A stretch of DNA of 51,674 nt from Thioalkalivibrio sp. (GTDB taxonomy: Bacteria; Pseudomonadota; Gammaproteobacteria; Ectothiorhodospirales; Ectothiorhodospiraceae), in the NCBI RefSeq assembly GCF_007692535.1, contig NZ_REBW01000214.1:1-51674 (forward strand), given 5' to 3'. The notes beneath the pieces were generated by a model that was given only the letters and a program-made list of their open reading frames with translations, did not search any database and was not told where the DNA came from. The position numbers and the translations under genes were made by a program. Below, piece after piece: positions 1-7,083 of this stretch; within the stretch, counting starts at the first letter, position 1; each line of letters opens with the position of its first letter.

Positions 1-44
1 GCTGGCTCGATATGCACTACCGGGACGACGAACTGCGCCGGTGA
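1..44 (+). CDS. 3' end of an upstream gene (partial)
   Basis: A reading frame open from base 3 ends at the TGA at 42-44 and encodes WLDMHYRDDELRR. The charged C-terminus looks like a real protein end, and the palindromic repeats begin about 40 bases later, as expected after a gene. Only 13 codons are visible, so no function can be given. A second frame also runs to a stop at 48 but gives a less protein-like peptide. Confidence 0.35.
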   Translation, partial: WLDMHYRDDELRR

Positions 45-83
45 CCTGAACCCCCTATAGCCGCATCAGGGAACGCACGAAAC

Positions 84-316
84 GTAGGTCGGGTTAGCGT
101 GAAAGAACCCGAGCTTGGGGCGAAGCCCAGTAGGTCGGGTTAGCGCAGCGTAACCCGACGACTTCCCGGGGACGACGCCATTTTGCGCCCATGGGTGGGG
201 TACGAGGCCCGTCGGGTTACGCCCTTTGGGCTAACCCGACCTACAGTTTGCGGCTTTTCATCATCAGGGGTCCCGCGCCCCCCAATGGCATGACAGTTAG
301 CGCAGCGTAACCCGAC
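84..316. repeat. Cluster of TAGGTCGGGTTAGCG palindromic repeats
   Basis: Four related elements lie within about 230 bases. 84-114 and 130-159 are direct copies starting GTAGGTCGGGTTAGCG and closing with AACCCGA. 211-244 is the same element inverted, ending CTAACCCGACCTAC. 296-316 is a partial copy lacking the left arm. Each full copy can fold into a stem of TCGGGTTA against TAACCCGA around a short variable loop. This is a REP-like intergenic family; similar sequences are known from several gammaproteobacteria. Together with flanking sequence they fill the gap 45-445, in which I see no gene. Confidence 0.85.
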
Positions 317-445
317 ACCGGACTGGATCCGCGGTGCGCCGTGTGTGCCGGGGGTCGGCAGCGCGAGCGGCGCCGGGTGATCTCGGCCAGTTGTGTGGCC
401 CGGATCTGCGCGACCGGCCGCCTGCCCATGAGGCCGTCCCGCATC

Positions 446-679
446 TCAGAGACCGATCAGCTCCGCATGGAGACCGGTCGCGATCACGGCGAGCAGTATG
501 TCGTGACTCTGCAGTCTCTCGGGATCGAATTTCACCACCAGAAGGTGGGACGTCCCGTTGTGACTGGATGCGGCGGTTACGCCGTCCAGGGCCAGGAGTC
601 TGCTTTCAAGACTGACCCGGGCTTCGGGGTCGATGCTCTCATCGATGTGTATCGTCACGTCGGCGATGGCGTCATTCAT
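446..679 (-). CDS. HMA-like small protein without a metal-binding CxxC
   Basis: A 77-residue protein whose pattern fits the ferredoxin-like fold of heavy-metal-associated domains: strand (ADVTIHID, residues 6-13), helix (PEARVSLESRLLALDGV), strand (TSHLLVVKFD), helix and final strand. The cysteine pair that binds metal in true HMA domains is absent, and the protein has no cysteine at all, so copper or zinc carriage is unlikely. The start at 679 is chosen because GGAGGT lies about 7 bases upstream; the frame continues upstream but the extra 75 residues are Arg/Ser-rich and unlike a protein. Transcribed away from the retropepsin module. Its role is unknown. Confidence 0.7.
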   Translation of the reverse strand: MNDAIADVTIHIDESIDPEARVSLESRLLALDGVTAASSHNGTSHLLVVKFDPERLQSHDILLAVIATGLHAELIGL

Positions 680-1188
680 CGCGGCTACCTCCGGACAAGC
701 AGGCTTCTGATAAACAGCGCATATCGTCACCCCCCCAGACGGCGAGGATCGCGCGTCCCTTGTTTTGCCTGACGACCGCAGGCCTTCCGTGATATTAGAC
801 TCAGATCGCGGGGTTTGCGTGATGCGGGCGTCGCTCGCATTCCGGGAGGTGGCGTTCCTTCGGCGGCTGGCGGGATTGTGGCGAAGGACCGGTGCCGGGG
901 CCATGGCAATGGGAACGCTTGCTGTCTCAAGAGGTCGGAATGCCCGTATAATTAAAATTTCATCTGATTATCACGGAAAGTCCGCAGAGGATCGCTTCGC
1001 GCGCAAGGCGCGTTCCTACGGGTCATTGCCCTTGTCGGAGTCTGCGTTGCAGGCGAAGATTTTGGCGGTTGCGCTGCGGTCAATGCGATCTTCCTCGCCT
1101 GCGGAGGACTCGTGATAATCAGGAAACCTTATGGCTCCGGCAGGGGCGGCCAGTGAACGCTGGCCCGATGGATTCGATGGAGGACCCG
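680..1188. other. Intergenic region between divergent genes; promoter candidates only
   Basis: About 500 bases between the HMA-like gene (minus) and the retropepsin gene (plus). Open frames here have no credible ribosome binding site or protein-like composition. On the plus strand there is a sigma-E-like pair (912-939), a TATAAT at 947-952 in a locally AT-rich patch, and a small CGCGC/GCGCG hairpin at 1000-1012, so a long 5' leader before the gene at 1189 is possible. No RNA gene was recognised. Confidence 0.5.
912..939 (+). promoter_or_regulatory. Possible sigma-E-type promoter upstream of the retropepsin module
   Basis: GGAACGC at 912-918, 16 bases, then TCGGA at 935-939. The sigma-E consensus is GGAACTT-N16-TCTGA, so this is a partial match with the right spacing, the same as the two better sites at rpoE and degP in this window. 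The gene starts 250 bases downstream. A sigma-70-like TATAAT at 947-952 lies nearby without a clear -35 box, so assignment is open. Confidence 0.35.
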
Positions 1189-1803
1189 ATGTACCCGCAC
1201 GTTTTGCGCGCAGCCGCGCTGCTGCTGACCCTGTTTTTTGCGAGCAGCGGCCTTGCCGCGGACGAACCCGCAAGCCGTTCCATCTTCGGCTGGGTCGAGC
1301 GGGTCGAGATTCTGCCTGAAGGAATATCGCTGAAGGCCAAGATGGATACCGGGGCGACCACATCGTCGCTGAATGCGCTGAACAAGGAGGCCTTCCGCCG
1401 CGATGGAGAGCGCTGGATCGCCTTTGACATCATCGACCCCGAGACTCCGGACAGCAAGGTGCGGCTGGAGCGCAAGGTCACCCGTTACGTCCGGATCGTT
1501 CGCCACGATGGCGAGCACCAGCGGCGGCCCGTGGTCACGATCGGGCTTTGCATGGGTAGCATCTACCTTGAAGAGGAAATGAACCTGGTCGACCGTACGC
1601 AGCTGAATTACCAGGCCCTGGTGGGCCGTAATCACATGGCGGGGGCCATCTTGGTGGACCCGGCGGAGACGTTTATCCAGTCGCCGCGCTGCGAGTTGCC
1701 GGAGGGAGTCGCGGACACCACGGAATTGCACCCGGCAGTTGATCCTTCGGCTTACGATGCGGCCCCGATTGCAGGGAAGCGGCACGTGGCGCGGGGGTTA
1801 TGA
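1189..1803 (+). CDS. Exported retropepsin-like aspartic protease (RimB/RloA-like)
   Basis: A 204-residue protein. Residues 1-24 form a signal peptide (MYPHVLRAAALLLTLFFASS, then GLAA before the cut), so it acts in the periplasm. The mature part belongs to the putative ATP-dependent zinc protease/retropepsin-like family: the aspartic protease motif MDTGATTSSL is visible at about residues 50-60, and the LVGRNHM segment typical of the family lies near the end. The start at 1189 is supported by GGAGG at 1179-1183; in-frame ATGs at 1168 and 1177 lack such a site. Its stop overlaps the next start (ATGA). In the family this gene neighbours an inactive transglutaminase/TM protein and an ATP-grasp ligase, as here, suggesting joint handling of a peptide or amide modification. 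Substrate unknown. Confidence 0.82.
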   Translation: MYPHVLRAAALLLTLFFASSGLAADEPASRSIFGWVERVEILPEGISLKAKMDTGATTSSLNALNKEAFRRDGERWIAFDIIDPETPDSKVRLERKVTRYVRIVRHDGEHQRRPVVTIGLCMGSIYLEEEMNLVDRTQLNYQALVGRNHMAGAILVDPAETFIQSPRCELPEGVADTTELHPAVDPSAYDAAPIAGKRHVARGL

Positions 1804-3329
1804 GGCGCCTGCACCTTCCGCTGCTGATTCTGCTTCTGACGGGGCTCAGCCTCGGGGTTTTTTATCACAAGGTCTGGAATCTCGGTTTCCCGGTACTGCC
1901 GGCCCAGACCACTGACAACTGGACCGTCGAAGCGCGCGTGGCGTTCGAGCCAACGGGTGGTGCGCTCACCGCCCGGCTGTTCCTGCCGCATGAGCCCCCC
2001 GGTTTTGCTCTTCTGGACGAACACTTCGTATCCCGCGGCTACGGTCTGGCCACCGGTATGGGCGCTGATAACCGGGAAGCGACCTGGACCACACGCAGTC
2101 CGAGCGGTCGGCAGGTGCTCTACTACCGTGCCGCGGTCTACCAGTTGCAACGCTCCCTGCGAACCCAACCGGAGTACCCCGGCCCCGCCGATGTCCCGGA
2201 TCTGGAGGAGCCCTACCTGTCCGCGGCAGAGACCATCATCGACCAGGTGCGTGCGCGTTCCGCCGACATCACCAGCTTCGCGACTGTGCTGGTACGCGAC
2301 ATGCTCAGCGCTGCCGATGAGAACATGGGGCTGTTCGTGTCCGGGAATGCCAGCGAACGCGACCGTGTGGCTGTCGCGATCGAACTGCTGGCTGGCGCCC
2401 GTATACCGGCCCGTATGGCCCACGGGCTGCAGCTGACGGATCGTGGCCGGGACCTGCAGCCCCGGACCTGGCTCGAGGTCCACAATACCCGTGAGTGGGT
2501 TGCGGTCAACCCCAACGACGGCAGCGTGGGCTATCCCGAGCATTTCCTGGTCTGGTGGTACGGAGATGGCGATCCGGTAGAACTGAGCCGTGCCCGCAAC
2601 GCGCAGGTCAGCTTTGCGGTCAGCCGAAATTTCCAGGATGCGGTGGATACCGCACAGCAGCGCGCGAAACTCCTGAACTCCCGGGTGATGGATTTCTCGC
2701 TGTTCGGGCTGCCGGTGCAGACCCAGAACATGTACCGGGTGCTTCTGATGGTTCCGGTCGGCGCGATGATCATCGTGCTGTTGCGCAACGTGGTCGGTGT
2801 GCAGACCTTCGGCACCTTCATGCCGGTACTGATCGCGCTGTCGTTTCGCGAGACCGAACTGCTCGGCGGGGTGATCCTGTTTACCCTCATCGTATCGCTG
2901 GGGCTGGCCATACGGTTCTATCTGGAACACCTGAAGCTGCTGCTGGTACCCCGGCTCGCGGCCGTGGTCAGTATCGTGGTGATGCTGATGCTGGCCTTGA
3001 GCATCCTCAGTCACCGCCTGGGGATCGAACACGGACTGGCCATCGCGTTGTTCCCGATGGTGATCCTGGCGATGACCATCGAACGCATGTCGATCGTCTG
3101 GGAAGAACACGGGGCCGGGGACGCGATCCGGCAGGGAATCGGAAGCCTGATGGTTGCGGTAGCTGGATATCTGCTGATGATCAATCCCTATATCGAGCAC
3201 CTGATCTTCGTGTTCCCCGAACTGCTCCTGATCGTGCTCGCCGCCACTTTGCTGCTGGGGCGTTATACCGGGTACCGCCTGTCTGAGTTGCTGCGGTTCC
3301 GGGTGTTGGCGGGTCGCTCCAAGTCATGA
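1800..3329 (+). CDS. Inactive transglutaminase fused to multi-TM domain (UUP1 family)
   Basis: A 509-residue inner-membrane protein. One TM helix (about residues 5-22) is followed by a large periplasmic region to about residue 305. Within it a transglutaminase-like core is recognisable (ELLAGARIPARMAHGLQL, then RTWLEVHNTREWVAVNP), but the catalytic cysteine is missing and the His position before W is Arg, so it should not be enzymatic. The last 190 residues hold about six or seven hydrophobic helices. It overlaps the protease upstream and the ATP-grasp gene downstream by 4 bases each, implying translational coupling. The arrangement matches a known conserved trio; the periplasmic domain probably binds peptide or polyglutamate-like ligands (inference). 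Confidence 0.85.
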   Translation: MRRLHLPLLILLLTGLSLGVFYHKVWNLGFPVLPAQTTDNWTVEARVAFEPTGGALTARLFLPHEPPGFALLDEHFVSRGYGLATGMGADNREATWTTRSPSGRQVLYYRAAVYQLQRSLRTQPEYPGPADVPDLEEPYLSAAETIIDQVRARSADITSFATVLVRDMLSAADENMGLFVSGNASERDRVAVAIELLAGARIPARMAHGLQLTDRGRDLQPRTWLEVHNTREWVAVNPNDGSVGYPEHFLVWWYGDGDPVELSRARNAQVSFAVSRNFQDAVDTAQQRAKLLNSRVMDFSLFGLPVQTQNMYRVLLMVPVGAMIIVLLRNVVGVQTFGTFMPVLIALSFRETELLGGVILFTLIVSLGLAIRFYLEHLKLLLVPRLAAVVSIVVMLMLALSILSHRLGIEHGLAIALFPMVILAMTIERMSIVWEEHGAGDAIRQGIGSLMVAVAGYLLMINPYIEHLIFVFPELLLIVLAATLLLGRYTGYRLSELLRFRVLAGRSKS

Positions 3330-4279
3330 AGTGGTTCATCACCCCGCAGGAATTGCGGCGTCAGGGCGTCGTGGGCATGAACCGCCGCAACACGCAGATG
3401 ATCGCTGAGCTGAATCCGCGCAGCCGCTACCCCCTGGTGGACGACAAGCTGCAGACCAAGGCGGTCGCCATCGCTGCCGGCATCTCCGTGCCCGAACTGT
3501 ACGGGGTGATCGAGACCAACCACGACGTTCGGCACCTGCCTGCAATCGTCGCCGGGCGCGAGGATTTTGTGATCAAGCCCGCTCACGGCAGCGGCGGCAA
3601 TGGGATTCTGGTGATCACGGGCAGGGTGGGCGAGCAATTTCGCAAGGCCTCGGGCCTGCTGGTGGATCTGGATGGTCTCAAGCACCACGTTTCCAACATC
3701 CTGAGCGGGATGTACAGCCTCGGCGGACAGCCTGATCGGGCGATGATCGAATACCGGGTCCGCTTCGACCCATTGTTCGGGCAGGTGAGTTTTCAGGGTG
3801 TGCCGGACATCCGCACGGTGGTCTACAAGGGCTACCCGGCGATGGCCATGGTACGCCTGCCGACCCGCACCTCCGACGGCAAGGCCAACCTGCACCAGGG
3901 CGCCGTGGGCGCGGGCATCGCCATCGCCACCGGCGTCACCGGCCATGGTGTCCTGCACAACGACATCGTCGATCAGCACCCGGATACCGGCGCTCCGCTC
4001 GGTGGTATCGCGATCCCCGGCTGGGGCCGACTGTTGGAACTGGCCGCCGGCTGTTACGAACTCACCGGCCTGGGCTACCTCGGCGTGGACGTGGTGCTCG
4101 ACCGTGATCTAGGCCCGCTGATTCTCGAACTGAACGCCAGGCCCGGCCTTGCCGTGCAGATTGCGAACGGCACCGGCCTTCTGGGCAACGTCGAATGCAT
4201 CGATGCGCGCGCAGCGCAGGCAGCCCTCGGTCCTGCTGACCGGGTTGCCTTCGTCCGGGGTCTTGCGCTGCGCGAATGA
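3326..4279 (+). CDS. ATP-grasp alpha-L-glutamate ligase-like protein (RimK-related)
   Basis: A 317-residue cytoplasmic ATP-grasp enzyme. The nucleotide-binding segment FVIKPAHGSGGNGILVI is near residues 87-103, and the Mg-binding segment LILELNARPGLAVQIAN near residues 267-283. The N-terminal region (NRRNTQMIAELNPRSRYPLV) is typical of the alpha-L-glutamate ligase-like family. Such enzymes join an amino acid to a carboxylate with ATP hydrolysis. Its start overlaps the stop of the transglutaminase-like gene. With the periplasmic protease and membrane partner it forms a three-gene unit with amide-bond making and cutting capacity on opposite sides of the membrane. The real substrate is not known from sequence. 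Confidence 0.85.
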   Translation: MKWFITPQELRRQGVVGMNRRNTQMIAELNPRSRYPLVDDKLQTKAVAIAAGISVPELYGVIETNHDVRHLPAIVAGREDFVIKPAHGSGGNGILVITGRVGEQFRKASGLLVDLDGLKHHVSNILSGMYSLGGQPDRAMIEYRVRFDPLFGQVSFQGVPDIRTVVYKGYPAMAMVRLPTRTSDGKANLHQGAVGAGIAIATGVTGHGVLHNDIVDQHPDTGAPLGGIAIPGWGRLLELAAGCYELTGLGYLGVDVVLDRDLGPLILELNARPGLAVQIANGTGLLGNVECIDARAAQAALGPADRVAFVRGLALRE

Positions 4280-4379
4280 GTCGGCCGGGCTTGGGCCAGC
4301 AGGGTGTTCGCGCGCCCCTACGGTGCCTTGGAGGTCGCGAAGAGAAGGAATACCCGGCCGTCCCTGGCCGCGGTAGAGG

Positions 4380-5771
4380 TCAGGCTGCGTCGGCCAGCGG
4401 GTTGCTCTGTCCGGGGCGCGAGACCTTCAGCGTAACCAGTTCCTCGGAACTGGTCGGATGGATCGGGATGGTCAGGTCGAAGTCGCGCTTGGTTGCACCC
4501 ATGCGTACCGCGACCGCGAAGCCCTGCAGCATCTCGTCCACTGCGTCGCCGACCATGTGGATGCCGACCACGCGTTCGTCTTCTCCCGCACAGACCAGCT
4601 TCATCGCAATCGGTGCGATGTCAGCTTCGGCGAAGGCGCGGGCGAGGCCGCCGTACTCGGTTTCGTACACGTGTACTGCGTCGCCGAACCGCTCCACGGC
4701 CTGGGGCTCGGTCATGCCGACCGCAGCGGTGGGGGGATGGGTGAAGGTGACCGTCGGGATCTGCGCGTAGTCGACCGGCACGGGGTTCCGTTCCGGCGCG
4801 AACCAGCGGTCGGCAAGCCGGCGCCCGGCGGCGATGGCCACGGGTGTCAGCGGAGCCTTGCCGATGATGTCGCCGAGTGCGAACACGCCAGGGACGTTGG
4901 TCTCCTGCCACTCGTCAACCGGAACGGTGTGGTTGGGTTGGATCTCGACGCCAGCGGCCTCCAGGCCGATATCCCGCGTCTTCGGGCGCCGGCCGACGGC
5001 CCACAGCACCCGCTCAAAGGGACCGAATTCCCGGGCCTCGGCCACCTGGACCCGGATCGCGCCGGGTTCTCCGGCCAGACCCTTCACCGTCGAGCCGAGA
5101 TGGCGAACGATGCCCTGTTCTTCCATGTGTCGTTCGATCACGTGGCTGACCATCGGGTCGAACATCTCCAGCACCCGCTCCTCCATCGCGATCACCGTGA
5201 CCTCCACCCCGAAGGAGCGCAGCATGCCAGCCATCTCCAGACCGATGTAACCGGCCCCGATGATCGCAATGGACTTGGGCAGGTCCTCCCACTGAAAGAA
5301 GTCATCCGAGGTGGCGCCGAGGTCGTGACCGGGCATCCGCGGCACGATGGGTTCGCCGCCGGTGGCGATGACCACGCGCTTGCCCTGATAGGTCTTGCCT
5401 CCGGCCGACACGGTATTCGCATCGACGAGTTGCGCGCGCTCGGGCACGTAGTCCACCCCCAGGCGCTCCAGGTAACCGGACCAGTAGTCGTTCAGCATCC
5501 GCAGGAAGTCGTGGCGGCGTTTTACCAGCTCACCGTAGCGGATGCCGGAGACGTCGACATCGACGCCGAATTCGTGCGCGTGGCGGGCCTGGCTGAGGTG
5601 ATGGGCTGCGTACCAGGTCAATTTCTTCGGGACGCAACCCTCGTTGACGCAGGTACCACCCAGCGGCTTGGGGTCGAAGACGACTGCACGTGCGCCATGG
5701 CCTGCCGCCCTTTCAGCGACCGCGAGGCCGCCACTGCCCCCGCCGATCACGAGGATGTCGTAGTGTTCCAT
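4380..5771 (-). CDS. gor: Glutathione-disulfide reductase
   Basis: A 463-residue class I pyridine nucleotide-disulfide oxidoreductase. The FAD-binding GGGSGG is at residues 10-15, the redox disulfide CVNEGC at 41-46, the NADPH-binding GAGYIGLEMAG in the middle, and the C-terminal HPTSSEE supplies the catalytic His/Glu. The EGC spacing and HPTSSEE fit glutathione reductase better than lipoamide or mercuric reductase. It reduces GSSG with NADPH. The start at 5771 has GGGAG about 5 bases upstream; an upstream in-frame Met (5822) adds 17 non-conserved residues. It lies downstream of the peroxiredoxin-glutaredoxin gene on the same strand, which consumes its product GSH. Confidence 0.93.
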   Translation of the reverse strand: MEHYDILVIGGGSGGLAVAERAAGHGARAVVFDPKPLGGTCVNEGCVPKKLTWYAAHHLSQARHAHEFGVDVDVSGIRYGELVKRRHDFLRMLNDYWSGYLERLGVDYVPERAQLVDANTVSAGGKTYQGKRVVIATGGEPIVPRMPGHDLGATSDDFFQWEDLPKSIAIIGAGYIGLEMAGMLRSFGVEVTVIAMEERVLEMFDPMVSHVIERHMEEQGIVRHLGSTVKGLAGEPGAIRVQVAEAREFGPFERVLWAVGRRPKTRDIGLEAAGVEIQPNHTVPVDEWQETNVPGVFALGDIIGKAPLTPVAIAAGRRLADRWFAPERNPVPVDYAQIPTVTFTHPPTAAVGMTEPQAVERFGDAVHVYETEYGGLARAFAEADIAPIAMKLVCAGEDERVVGIHMVGDAVDEMLQGFAVAVRMGATKRDFDLTIPIHPTSSEELVTLKVSRPGQSNPLADAA

Positions 5772-5886
5772 GCTGGCTCCCGTTGTGGTTGTGTGACAAA
5801 CGTGCGCCAAGTGTCGGGGCACGGCGGGAAATTGAATATCAGGATTTTAACGTATTCTCGTACGGAGGGCTCAAAGGCTGGGCAGA

Positions 5887-5913
5887 CGCGCCGGAAACAA
5901 GGTTTCCGGCGCG
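5887..5913 (-). terminator. 12-bp stem-loop between the peroxiredoxin-glutaredoxin and gor genes
   Basis: A perfect inverted repeat CGCGCCGGAAAC (5887-5898), loop AAG, GTTTCCGGCGCG (5902-5913), beginning 7 bases after the upstream gene's stop. There is no T-run on the minus-strand 3' side, so it is not a canonical intrinsic terminator. It may partially terminate transcription or protect the upstream message. Confidence 0.55.
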
Positions 5914-5920
5914 GTCTTCG

Positions 5921-6667
5921 TCAGGCGGCCTGATCGCGGGTCAGCCATGCCTTGAGGTCTTCGGAGCCGCCGATGCGGTGGCCGCCAACGAATACCTGAG
6001 GCACGGTCATTGCGCCGGTGGCGGCGCGGAGGCCGCGCAGGGTGGTATCACGTCCGAGCACGATCTCCTCGAACTCCATCGCTGCGTTCTGCAAGTCGTC
6101 CTTCGCGGCTTTGCAGTAGGGGCAGCCCGGCTTGGTGAAGAGCACCACGTCCTGGGGACGCGACACCTTCGGGGCGATGTGCTCCAGCATGGTGTCCGCA
6201 TCGGAAACCACGAAGGGGTCGCCGGGCTCGTCGGGCTCGACGAACTGCTTTTCGATCACGCCATCGCGTACCAGCATGGAATAGCGCCAGGACCGCTTGC
6301 CGAAGCCGAGGTCGGACTTGTCGACCAGCATGCCCATGCGGTCCGTGAACTCACCGTTGCCATCGGCCAGGAAAGTGACGCGGTCTGCCTTCTGGTCGGC
6401 CTGCCAGGCCTCCATTACGAAGCCGTCGTTGACCGAGATGCAGACGATTTCATCGATTCCCTGCGCCTTGAACACTGGTGCCAGCTCGTTGTAACGCGGC
6501 AGGTGGGCGGACGAGCAGGTGGGGGTGAACGCGCCCGGAAGGGCGAAGACCACCACATTGCGGCCCTTGAAGATGTCCTGGGAGCGGATGTCGTTCCAGT
6601 CGTTGTCGGTGCGGCAGCGGAACGTGATCTCGGGTACGCGCTGGCCTTCTCGTGTTTTCAGTTCCAT
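5921..6667 (-). CDS. Peroxiredoxin-glutaredoxin hybrid (glutathione peroxidase activity)
   Basis: A 248-residue fusion. Residues 1-165 are a Prx5-type peroxiredoxin with the peroxidatic Cys51 in PGAFTPTC; residues 170-248 are a glutaredoxin with the active site CPYC (182-185) and the TVPQVFVGG segment. Fusions of this kind reduce hydroperoxides directly with glutathione. The start at 6667 is preceded by GGAGAA at good distance; an upstream Met (6736) is unlikely. The downstream neighbour is glutathione reductase, closing the GSH cycle. The upstream region (6740-6800) is strikingly AT-rich for this genome and probably holds the promoter; no clear OxyR site was recognised. Confidence 0.93.
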   Translation of the reverse strand: MELKTREGQRVPEITFRCRTDNDWNDIRSQDIFKGRNVVVFALPGAFTPTCSSAHLPRYNELAPVFKAQGIDEIVCISVNDGFVMEAWQADQKADRVTFLADGNGEFTDRMGMLVDKSDLGFGKRSWRYSMLVRDGVIEKQFVEPDEPGDPFVVSDADTMLEHIAPKVSRPQDVVLFTKPGCPYCKAAKDDLQNAAMEFEEIVLGRDTTLRGLRAATGAMTVPQVFVGGHRIGGSEDLKAWLTRDQAA

Positions 6668-6739
6668 GAAGTTCTCCTGGTTTGCATGAATGGGTTTCAA
6701 AGTTTTTCGTCCAGTCCGTGCTGGAACGAGGCCCACCCT

Positions 6740-6800
6740 ACGACCTGAGCGATAATATATCTAATCAATAATTTATATTTAAACGATAGCGTTAAACTAA
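6740..6800 (-). promoter_or_regulatory. AT-rich promoter region of the peroxiredoxin-glutaredoxin gene
   Basis: About 60 bases with very low GC compared with everything around them, 75-130 bases upstream of the start at 6667. On the minus strand a TATAAA lies 17 bases after a TTAGTT, a weak sigma-70 pair. An OxyR-type tetrad of ATAG/CTAT with 7-base spacing was looked for and is not clearly present. Confidence 0.4.
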
Positions 6801-6818
6801 ATACGCAGCCTCTGCGCA

Positions 6819-6914
6819 CCGGCTCTCGCCGGTATCCGGACGTCCCTTCGGATACCGTGGTTGACGGGCGCGCCGGAAAACCGGAAGCTTTCGGGTTCGC
6901 CTGGTGACCCAGGC
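6819..6914. other. Run of stem-loops before the 4.5S RNA gene
   Basis: CCGGC/GCCGG at 6819-6832, GGTATCCG/CGGATACC at 6831-6856, and GCCTGG/CCAGGC at 6899-6914. The first two overlap by two bases and could be alternative folds. A TTGACG at 6861-6866 may be a -35 box for the 4.5S RNA, but the expected -10 position is not convincing. Function unclear. Confidence 0.4.
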
Positions 6915-6924
6915 ACCGCGTTAT

Positions 6925-7040
<116 letters not shown>

Positions 7041-7083
7041 TTCAGCCGCAGCCCCTACGGCCCACACCGAGGACAACAAGCCG

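Noticed and set aside
765-1115. 116-codon plus-strand frame before the retropepsin gene
   Set aside because: No ribosome site, no conserved pattern, and it crosses promoter-like sequence.
1752-3200. 482-codon open frame on the minus strand opposite the transglutaminase-like gene
   Set aside because: His/Gln/Asp-rich composition of an antisense frame in GC-rich DNA; the plus-strand protein has clear TM helices and family motifs.
4280-4379. Terminator between the ATP-grasp gene and gor
   Set aside because: Only a 5-bp imperfect CGGCC/GGCCG pairing without a T-run.
4458-5933. 491-codon plus-strand frame opposite gor
   Set aside because: Antisense shadow; gor carries all catalytic motifs and a good ribosome site.
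6740-6800. OxyR site before the peroxiredoxin-glutaredoxin gene
   Set aside because: AT-rich, but the four spaced ATAG/CTAT quarters are not present in register.
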